Positions 6,602-12,267 of a stretch of DNA of 12,267 bases are shown here, in pieces. Within the stretch, counting starts at the first letter, position 1. Every line of letters begins with the position of its first letter. The stretch covers positions 1 through 12,267 of the forward strand of contig CAMTJK010000081.1 in NCBI GenBank assembly GCA_947072805.1, in the 5' to 3' direction. Both the position numbers and the translations under genes were made by a program. The DNA is from an uncultured Prevotella sp. (lineage in GTDB: Bacteria > Bacteroidota > Bacteroidia > Bacteroidales > Bacteroidaceae). The notes beneath the pieces were generated by a model. It did no database searches and was not told where the DNA came from. It saw nothing but the letters and a program-made list of their open reading frames with translations.

Positions 6602-9600
6602 TTACTCAAACGATCCTCCTTTCGAACGGTAATACTCTATATATTTTTCGAACGCAGGCATATTCTTCTCACACCATTTTGTATCCACCTGTGAGCATTT
6701 CATCAGCAGCTGCTGCATTATGGACAGATTCTTCAGACACTCGCGCTGTGACCCATAGAAGCGGTTGCCGTTCAGGCTTAGGTACCATTGCATATACTGG
6801 CGCGACTTTTCCCACAGTCTGTTGGCAAGATCCATAGCCTTCTGCTTGTTGCCCAAGGCAATGTAAGCGTTCATTTCTTCGAGCGAGCCCGACGAATATT
6901 CTACGGGTACATTATATATAGGTATGTTCTTGTCGATGAAAGCGAGCACTTCGGCAGCCTTGTCCTTCTTGCCCTCGCTTATCAGGTTCACAGCCAGCTG
7001 CACGTAAACGTTGCGGTGTGTGTAGCACATGCGCATCACTGTCTCATCAAGATATATGCCTTTCTTGTCGATGCCGCCCAGCTTATAGCGGTGCATGAGA
7101 TTGTCGTAAGCACGTTCGGTGTCGAAGTTTCTTACGCCGGGCTCGTTTGTATTGAACGGTGTGATGCGCCAAGCCAGACCTTCCTGCACGAAGTTGTCAC
7201 CGAGATTCATGTAATTGCCTGGTCCTACGGTGCAGGCCACATATACAGGTCGTGTCCAGTTGCACTGCGCAATCATCTCGAGCATCATCAGATCGCCCTT
7301 GTATAGAGCATGCTTTCCGGCAAGCGAGATTACCATTTTGTCGGGTATGCTGTCGGCAGCCATCATCATTCCGCTCTTCTTCACAGCCTCCTTATCGATG
7401 GTAAGATAGATTGTGTCGGTAGGAATGACGTGGCAAGATGCATTTTCGCCCAACATGAACTTCATTGTTTCTCTCTGCAGGTCGCTTATGTCGTTGCGCA
7501 CCCAGTAACGCAGTATATTCTTCAGCTCGAACGGATTGTCGCCGAACAGTTCGCGCGCCTCATCGGGATAAGTTTCATAGAGGGCGAGGATGTTTGCTTT
7601 CAGCGACGGGTTCACCTGCACATAATCGTTGGTGCCCGAGCAATACTCGATACGTCTCCACGATATGGGCACAGAGGGCGAATCGTAAGCCGGTCGGCAC
7701 ATCTGGTCGATATACCAGTCGGTCTGCAGATAACTGAGGTTGCATACGCGTGCATCGGTACGCACTCCCTCCACCTCCTGATTGTACCAAAGCGGGAAGG
7801 TGTCGTTGTCTCCGTTGGTGAATATTATCGGGTTGCCCTCCTGCTGGAGTGTCATGAGATAGTTCTGTCCGAAGTCGCGGCAGGTGTAGCGGTCGCTGCG
7901 GTCGTGGTCGTCCCATGTCTGCGAAGCCATCTGCAGCGGTACGAGCAAGCATATTGCGCCTATCACCGTTGCCACTATGGCGTGATGACCTTTTATGCGC
8001 CTCCACAGCTCGTCGATGATGGCAGCCACGCCCATTCCGCACCATATGGCGAAAGCGTAGAACGAGCCGGCATATGCATAGTCGCGTTCGCGCGGCTGGC
8101 TCGGTGTCTGGTTAAGATATATCACTATGGCGAGACCTGTCATGAAGAAGAGGAAGAACACCACCCAGAACTGTCGTATACCGTTCTGTCCCCTGCGCAG
8201 CGACTGCCAGAAGAGGCCGAGCAGACCGAGCAGCAGCGGCATACAGTAGAATACATTGTGTCCCTTGTTGTTCTTCAGCTCGTCGGGCAGCAGGCTCTGA
8301 TCGCCGAGCATCCAGTTGTCAAACCAGTCAAAACCGGTTATCCAGTTGCCGTGTTCTGGTTCGCCGTTGCCCTGCAGGTCGTTCTGTCTGCCGGCAAAGT
8401 TCCACATGAAGTAGCGCCAGTACATGAAGTTACACTGATACGAGAGGAAGAATCGTATGTTCTCCATCTGTGTAGGCACTTTCACCGATATCATCTCGCC
8501 GCAGCGGTCAAAAGGAACCTGTCTTCCTTCCACGCCGCCCATCCAGTTTTCGTATTCGCCCGTCTTTCCGGAGTCGTACATACGCGGGAATAACATGTTC
8601 TGCGCATACTTATACTGGTCGTTGGTGCGTACCACATAGTATGAATCTTTCTCATCGGGCGTAGCCTTTTCCTTGCGCTGATAGATGGGTGCGCCCTTTT
8701 CGAGCACGGGACGGCAGTATTCGCCATCCTTTTCGAGAGCCACCTGCGATGTGTAAGCCTGTCCGTAGAAGAGCGGTCGGCTACCGTACTGCTCGCGGCT
8801 AAGATATTGTCCGAGGGTAAAGATGTCTTCTGGAGAGTTTTGGTCCATAGGCGGATTGGCAGACGAGCGTATCACTATGAGTGCATAGCTCGAATATCCT
8901 ATCATAAGCATGAGCATGCAGAGCAGCGAAGTGTTCTTCACCCTTGCGCTGATTATTGCCACATTCTTCTTGTCGCGCAACCGCAGCACCAGCCACAGCA
9001 GTGCCAGCACCACAACACCTATTATCACTGCCGACCAGCCGTGACCGTAGAACGGTATGCCGAGCATGGCTACAGAGCATATGAAGGCTATGTTGGCACG
9101 CTTCTCGTTGCGGTTGGTAAATGTCTCGTAGATAGCCCAGATGATGCAGGCAATGAGCAGCGCGATATATATTATCTCACCCGTATTGAACGGACACTGC
9201 AGCGTGTTCACGAAGAACAGTTCAAACCATCCGCCCACCTGTACGATGCCTGGAACCACTCCGTAGAGCACGGCGGCAAGTATCACCACCGACACAGCCA
9301 GTGCGGCGAGCGAGCCGCGCAGGTCGGCTTTAGGGTCTTGATGGGGGAAACGGCGGTAATAGTACACAAGCACGAGAGCCGGCACGCAGAGCAGGTTGAG
9401 CAGGTGTACGCCGATGGACAGTCCCGTCATATAGGCAATGAGCACGAGCCAGCGGTCGCTGTGAGGCTCGTCGGCATGGTCTTCCCACTTCAGTATAAGC
9501 CAGAACACGACGGCAGTGAAGAGTGACGAATAGGCATAGACCTCACCCTCTACAGCACTGAACCAGAAGGTGTCGCTGAAAGTATATATCAACGCTCCCA

Positions 9601-9976
9601 CAAGTCCGGAAGCCTCGATGGCTATCATCTTCGCCGTGGTCAGGTCTTTCCACTCTGACACGAGCAGCCTGCGCGTAAGATGGGTGATGCTCCAGAAGAG
9701 GAACATGATGGTGAGAGCCGAGAACAAGGCACTCATCATGTTCACCATACGTGCTACCTGCGTGGCATCGCTTGCAAACTGTGAGAAAAGATTGGCTGTA
9801 AGCATGAAGAAAGGAGCTCCGGGCGGGTGGCCCACTTCGAGTTTATAACCAGTAGTAATAAACTCCGGACAGTCCCAGAAACTGGCTGTCGGCTCAATGG
9901 TGGAGCAATAAACGAAAGCCGCTATCAGAAACGACAGCCAGCCGAAGATGTTGTCCACTCGTCTAAATTGTTTCAT
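6602..9976 (-). CDS. DUF2723 multi-pass membrane protein, probable glycosyltransferase (TMEM260/GT117-like, 1124 aa)
   Basis: By family (PF11028), a polytopic membrane protein related to eukaryotic TMEM260, which transfers O-mannose to proteins; the bacterial substrate is unknown. About 13 hydrophobic segments are visible: near 9-26, 76-98, 119-135, 147-163, 174-206, 222-243, 267-284, 294-330 (two), 349-369, 575-620 (two), and 634-681 (two). The first loop holds the conserved WDCPEFI (34-40; D35 and E38) followed by GHPPGAP, an acidic arrangement like that of GT-C enzymes. A large hydrophilic section lies at 370-570. The soluble C-terminal half starts with DDHDRSDRY and NGDNDTFPLWYNQE (721-734) and ends in helical, TPR-like sequence (about 985-1120). 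I chose ATG 9976 (MKQFRRVDNIFGW); the 18 upstream codons would include the promoter-proximal leader. It is the first gene of the operon with the deacetylase and queG. Confidence 0.85.
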   Translation of the reverse strand: MKQFRRVDNIFGWLSFLIAAFVYCSTIEPTASFWDCPEFITTGYKLEVGHPPGAPFFMLTANLFSQFASDATQVARMVNMMSALFSALTIMFLFWSITHLTRRLLVSEWKDLTTAKMIAIEASGLVGALIYTFSDTFWFSAVEGEVYAYSSLFTAVVFWLILKWEDHADEPHSDRWLVLIAYMTGLSIGVHLLNLLCVPALVLVYYYRRFPHQDPKADLRGSLAALAVSVVILAAVLYGVVPGIVQVGGWFELFFVNTLQCPFNTGEIIYIALLIACIIWAIYETFTNRNEKRANIAFICSVAMLGIPFYGHGWSAVIIGVVVLALLWLVLRLRDKKNVAIISARVKNTSLLCMLMLMIGYSSYALIVIRSSANPPMDQNSPEDIFTLGQYLSREQYGSRPLFYGQAYTSQVALEKDGEYCRPVLEKGAPIYQRKEKATPDEKDSYYVVRTNDQYKYAQNMLFPRMYDSGKTGEYENWMGGVEGRQVPFDRCGEMISVKVPTQMENIRFFLSYQCNFMYWRYFMWNFAGRQNDLQGNGEPEHGNWITGFDWFDNWMLGDQSLLPDELKNNKGHNVFYCMPLLLGLLGLFWQSLRRGQNGIRQFWVVFFLFFMTGLAIVIYLNQTPSQPRERDYAYAGSFYAFAIWCGMGVAAIIDELWRRIKGHHAIVATVIGAICLLVPLQMASQTWDDHDRSDRYTCRDFGQNYLMTLQQEGNPIIFTNGDNDTFPLWYNQEVEGVRTDARVCNLSYLQTDWYIDQMCRPAYDSPSVPISWRRIEYCSGTNDYVQVNPSLKANILALYETYPDEARELFGDNPFELKNILRYWVRNDISDLQRETMKFMLGENASCHVIPTDTIYLTIDKEAVKKSGMMMAADSIPDKMVISLAGKHALYKGDLMMLEMIAQCNWTRPVYVACTVGPGNYMNLGDNFVQEGLAWRITPFNTNEPGVRNFDTERAYDNLMHRYKLGGIDKKGIYLDETVMRMCYTHRNVYVQLAVNLISEGKKDKAAEVLAFIDKNIPIYNVPVEYSSGSLEEMNAYIALGNKQKAMDLANRLWEKSRQYMQWYLSLNGNRFYGSQRECLKNLSIMQQLLMKCSQVDTKWCEKNMPAFEKYIEYYRSKGGSFE

Positions 9977-10027
9977 TCGTTGAGTGATAATATGGTTCTT
10001 AATGATATATGCGGTTTTAAACCCGTG

Positions 10028-10058
10028 CAAAGGTAATATAATTCATTATACATTTAAA
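10028..10058 (-). promoter_or_regulatory. Promoter of the DUF2723-deacetylase-queG operon
   Basis: Read on the minus strand, TACCTTTG (10035 to 10028) fits the TAnnTTTG -7 box exactly. TTTA at 10058-10055, 19 nt upstream, is one base from the -33 TTTG. The predicted start near 10021 gives a leader of about 45 nt before ATG 9976. The core CTTTGCACG is shared with the cysE promoter. There is no clear terminator between the esterase stop (10143) and this promoter, so read-through from the esterase gene is possible. Confidence 0.6.
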
Positions 10059-10142
10059 GCGTTTTGTTTTTTTTAACCCAAAACGTACTATATCACATTC
10101 TTTCCGCTTTCTCTGTCAGTGGTCCGTCACTACGTGGTCGGC

Positions 10143-11435
10143 TTATCGTTTTATTCCTGCCATGTTCTGCATCCACTCCACCGACTCGTCGTTGGTCTCG
10201 GGGAATCGCCAGTGTCCGCTCGTCGGTGTCACGCGGAGCGTCTTTGGTGCCGTTATCACGTTGTATGCGGCATAGGTGGATGTGGGCGAACAAGTAGGGT
10301 CGTTATATCCGAATGAGTAGAACACCGGACATTTCAACACTCTCGCAAAGTTCACCACGTCGTAATACTGCATTGTCACGTCGGCTCCGGGTTCCTCTTC
10401 GGTTTTCTCGTAATATTTGGGCCAGCCTCCGGCACGGTGGTTTCTGAAGCCTGTAAGGTCGCAGAGAGCCGGATAGAAAGGCGAGCAGAATGTGACCTTT
10501 GGGTTGAGTGCGGCAGTGACTATGGAGAGTGCGCCTCCCTGACTGCCTCCCGTCACTCCCACGTTGATGCCGTCCCAGTCGGGCAACGAGCACAGAAAGT
10601 CTATGCAGCGCGAGCATGCGGCATACACCTCACGGTAGTAGAATGTCTCCTTTGCAGCTATGCCACGGCGGTTGTAGCCCTCTACGGCTGCCTTGGCACG
10701 CTCGTAGGCGGCATCGTCAGCCTCGGGGTTGCAATCGTTGTGTATGTTGATGTTGAAGTAGATGAATCCCCGCTCGCTGTAATAGGTGGTGGGACTGATG
10801 CGCGATGCGCCGGCACCCGGCGGACAAAAGAGCACGGGGTGTACCTTGCCGTCGCGCGGTCGGGTGAGATAGCCGTACACATGGCGTCCGGCGGCTCCGA
10901 CAGTGAGCTTTACGAGCGATACTTCCACCGTGTCGGTGGAATATGCGGGCAACGGTGTCACCTCGGCATCAAGTGGTGTCGCGGCACAGGCTTTCAGCGT
11001 CTTCTTCCAGAACTTGTCAAAGTCGGCAGGCATCACGGTATACGGCTTGATGCTGTCGGGACTGAATGCCAACTTTACTGTCTCCTTGTACGTTTTGCCG
11101 TAGACGGTGAAGCGCAGACTGCACTCCTTGAAGCCGGGTTGTGCGAGCGTGCCGGCGGCGATATGCGCCTTACCGTTCCTGAAAGGTAGAGAGTCCTTCA
11201 GCGTGGGTGGCATCATCTCCTCGCCCGCCGAGAAGTGCAGCATTACACCGTCGAGCGGCAGTCCGCCCTTATAGGCTTCCACCGTTATCACGGCGTCGTC
11301 GCCTGCCGAATAGATGCGGTCGGGATGGTTTGCAGTGACAAGAAAATCCACATATTCTCTTCTGGGTTTGGAAAATTGCGCGAAAACAGCCGCGGCAAGG
11401 CAGGTTGCAAGCAGTAGTAAAGCCGTTCGTTTCAT
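10143..11435 (-). CDS. Secreted acetyl xylan esterase/cephalosporin-C deacetylase family hydrolase (AXE1, 430 aa)
   Basis: Predicted carbohydrate O-deacetylase (CE7-like, PF05448), exported. Residues 1-19 form a signal peptide (MKRTALLLLATCLAAAVFA, cut before Q20). Residues about 24-125 are beta-rich and Ig-like, and about 130-430 form an alpha/beta hydrolase. The triad is S298 in GGSQGG, D379 in GYNDPTCSP and H408 in TSGHW. The D-to-H spacing of 29 equals that of the Bacillus CE7 enzyme, as I recall. FCPPGAG (203-209) probably supplies the oxyanion loop. I chose ATG 11435 because it begins the signal peptide; upstream in-frame codons would put charged residues before it. Natural substrates of CE7 members include acetylated xylo-oligosaccharides, but no other polysaccharide-utilisation genes are nearby, so the substrate is open. 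It is transcribed divergently from the Fur-family gene. Confidence 0.88.
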   Translation of the reverse strand: MKRTALLLLATCLAAAVFAQFSKPRREYVDFLVTANHPDRIYSAGDDAVITVEAYKGGLPLDGVMLHFSAGEEMMPPTLKDSLPFRNGKAHIAAGTLAQPGFKECSLRFTVYGKTYKETVKLAFSPDSIKPYTVMPADFDKFWKKTLKACAATPLDAEVTPLPAYSTDTVEVSLVKLTVGAAGRHVYGYLTRPRDGKVHPVLFCPPGAGASRISPTTYYSERGFIYFNINIHNDCNPEADDAAYERAKAAVEGYNRRGIAAKETFYYREVYAACSRCIDFLCSLPDWDGINVGVTGGSQGGALSIVTAALNPKVTFCSPFYPALCDLTGFRNHRAGGWPKYYEKTEEEPGADVTMQYYDVVNFARVLKCPVFYSFGYNDPTCSPTSTYAAYNVITAPKTLRVTPTSGHWRFPETNDESVEWMQNMAGIKR

Positions 11436-11534
11436 TATATATATAATATATTGTATTGTTTGTTTCTGTAAATCCGTCAGCAATCAGCCGGCTCCGGCCT
11501 TGTGGGCAGAGGGCTTTTCGGTGGCGTACAGCTG

Positions 11535-11542
11535 CAAAATTA
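11535..11542 (-). promoter_or_regulatory. Possible -7 box for the esterase gene
   Basis: The minus strand reads TAATTTTG from 11542 to 11535, fitting TAnnTTTG. No TTTG-like -33 box is seen 18-20 nt upstream. If used, transcription starts near 11528 with a leader of about 93 nt. That leader contains the inverted repeat GCCGG-CT-CCGGC (11487-11498). Confidence 0.35.
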
Positions 11543-11552
11543 TAAAAAAACA

Positions 11553-11564
11553 GGCGATTTCGCC
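11553..11564. promoter_or_regulatory. Palindrome between the divergent esterase and Fur-family promoters (candidate operator)
   Basis: GGCGATTTCGCC is a perfect inverted repeat (GGCGA-TT-TCGCC), located just upstream of the esterase -7 box. ACAGGCGAT, which overlaps its left arm (11550-11558), recurs at 11629-11637 over the start codon of the Fur-family gene. GGCGA also occurs at 11594-11598. It does not look like an AT-rich Fur box. Function is inferred only from placement. Confidence 0.25.
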
Positions 11565-11583
11565 GTTATTGTATGCACTTAAT

Positions 11584-11614
11584 TTTGCCGTTTGGCGAAT
11601 GATTGCTACTTTTG
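11584..11614 (+). promoter_or_regulatory. Promoter of the Fur-family gene
   Basis: TACTTTTG (11607-11614) matches the TAnnTTTG -7 box, and TTTG at 11584-11587 sits 19 nt upstream as the -33 box. This is the most complete promoter in the window. The predicted start near 11621 leaves a leader of only about 15 nt. Confidence 0.6.
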
Positions 11615-11635
11615 CGGAAACTATATTGACAGGCG

Positions 11636-12079
11636 ATGGAAGCTAAAACAGCAGAAAACATCCTCACGGCTCACGGCATACGCCCCACGGTGAACCGCAT
11701 TCTCACACTGAAGGCCCTGACCGATGCGGGGCGACCGCTGTCGCTCCTTGAACTGGAAGAGCGGCTCCTCACCGTAGAGAGGTCGGGGATATTCAGAGCC
11801 CTCACCGTCTTCCGCGACAACCACATCGTACACGTGATAGAGGGTGGCGACGATGGCGTGAGATACGAGCCCTGCACAAGCCACGATGCCGACGGCGACA
11901 ACGACCTACACGTACACTTCTACTGCGAGCGCTGCCATCGCACACTCTGCATTGACGATATGCCGGTGCCGGAAGTGTGCCTGCCAGACGGTTTTACTGT
12001 AACCTCTGCCAACTTCATGGTGCGCGGCATATGTCCGCAATGCGAAATTTCAACCAACAAAAAACTGCCAAAAATCTGA
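11636..12079 (+). CDS. Fur-family metal-responsive transcriptional repressor (147 aa)
   Basis: A dimeric winged-helix DNA-binding protein that senses a metal or peroxide; the Fur, Zur or PerR subgroup cannot be decided from sequence. Residues 8-70 are the winged helix, with IRPTVNR at the start and recognition helix at about 48-60 (ERSGIFRALTVF, where other members read TVYR). The dimerisation domain carries HVHFYCERC (92-100) and GICPQC (131-136). The two CxxC pairs (C97/C100 and C133/C136) form the structural zinc site. H92 and H94 are the likely sensory ligands, together with C80 or H83. Two further cysteines are C105 and C115. The protein lacks a His-rich C-terminus. It has its own promoter and is divergent from the esterase. 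Possible autoregulation is unproven. Confidence 0.88.
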   Translation: MEAKTAENILTAHGIRPTVNRILTLKALTDAGRPLSLLELEERLLTVERSGIFRALTVFRDNHIVHVIEGGDDGVRYEPCTSHDADGDNDLHVHFYCERCHRTLCIDDMPVPEVCLPDGFTVTSANFMVRGICPQCEISTNKKLPKI

Positions 12080-12267
12080 CGACAACACATTACGGGGGCA
12101 TAGCGAAATAACACGTATAACATTTATTTACTTTTATGAAAAATGTTTACTTTAACGTGTGTTAATAGACATCCAAACCTCGATTTGTAACCTACGACGC
12201 GAAAATGAGCGCTTTTCATCTCAAATAGGGAGCGCTGATAGTCAGTGAGTTACGCGTTTTGCGATTT
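12080..12267. other. Non-coding 3' region with palindromic sequence
   Basis: No gene, promoter box or clear terminator was found in these 188 bp. An AT-rich part (12105-12160) has a loose inverted pair, TAACACGT and ACGTGTGTTA. The end holds AGCGCT twice (12208-12213 and 12231-12236), the inverted arms GAAAA/TTTTC (12201-12217), GTAAC (12187-12191) opposite GTTAC (12249-12253), and CGATTT at both 12181 and 12262. It may be part of a dispersed intergenic repeat that continues past the window edge. Confidence 0.4.

Noticed and set aside
7310..8593. 427-codon plus-strand open frame opposite the DUF2723 gene
   Set aside because: Antisense shadow caused by codon bias in a long real gene; no domain or start signal seen.
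8807..9526. 239-codon plus-strand open frame opposite the DUF2723 gene
   Set aside because: His/Tyr-rich antisense translation, no family resemblance, no promoter.
10086..10142. Terminator hairpin after the esterase gene
   Set aside because: Only short AGTG/CACT arms and repeated GTGGTC are present; no stable stem with a U-tract.

Overview
The window looks like a piece of a Bacteroidales chromosome, most likely Prevotella or a close relative. The evidence is promoter-like TAnnTTTG boxes instead of a -35/-10 pair, little use of Shine-Dalgarno sequences, and genes typical of the phylum: a periplasmic dipeptidyl peptidase IV with the Porphyromonas-type triad, a very large DUF2723 membrane protein, and a DUF2723/NodB-deacetylase/queG order that I recall from Bacteroides. 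No RNA genes, CRISPR array, transposase, integrase or phage genes were seen. It reads mainly as core or housekeeping DNA, with ordinary family members and a few lineage-specific decorations.

Layout. (1) Positions 1-121 hold an exact 55-bp tandem duplication, each copy carrying an inverted repeat and a promoter; only the second copy has a perfect TAnnTTTG box. (2) Positions 235-4950 (+) appear to be one transcription unit: serine O-acetyltransferase (cysE), a THUMP-type RNA methyltransferase with a long basic disordered tail, and dipeptidyl peptidase IV, whose start overlaps the methyltransferase stop by 17 nt. (3) Positions 4967-9976 (-) are a tightly packed convergent operon, transcribed right to left: DUF2723 membrane protein (probable glycosyltransferase, TMEM260/GT117-like), NodB polysaccharide deacetylase, then epoxyqueuosine reductase (queG). 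It is led by a promoter at about 10028-10058. (4) Positions 10143-11435 (-) encode a secreted acetyl-xylan-esterase-family hydrolase with an N-terminal Ig-like region. (5) Positions 11636-12079 (+) encode a Fur-family repressor transcribed divergently from the esterase across a 200-bp region. (6) Positions 12080-12267 are non-coding and contain palindromic, possibly repetitive sequence.

How the genes fit together: cysE feeds cysteine synthesis, the methyltransferase and QueG act on rRNA and tRNA respectively, DPPIV is probably periplasmic and trims X-Pro dipeptides from peptides, and the DUF2723 and deacetylase pair probably act on envelope glycans or glycoproteins. There is no stretch above 300 bases without a gene; the longest non-coding stretches are 1-234, 11436-11635 and 12080-12267.

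I did not find a clearly new multi-gene system. The best leads are the duplicated promoter/inverted repeat, the DUF2723-deacetylase operon, and three small Cys/His-rich segments within otherwise standard enzymes.
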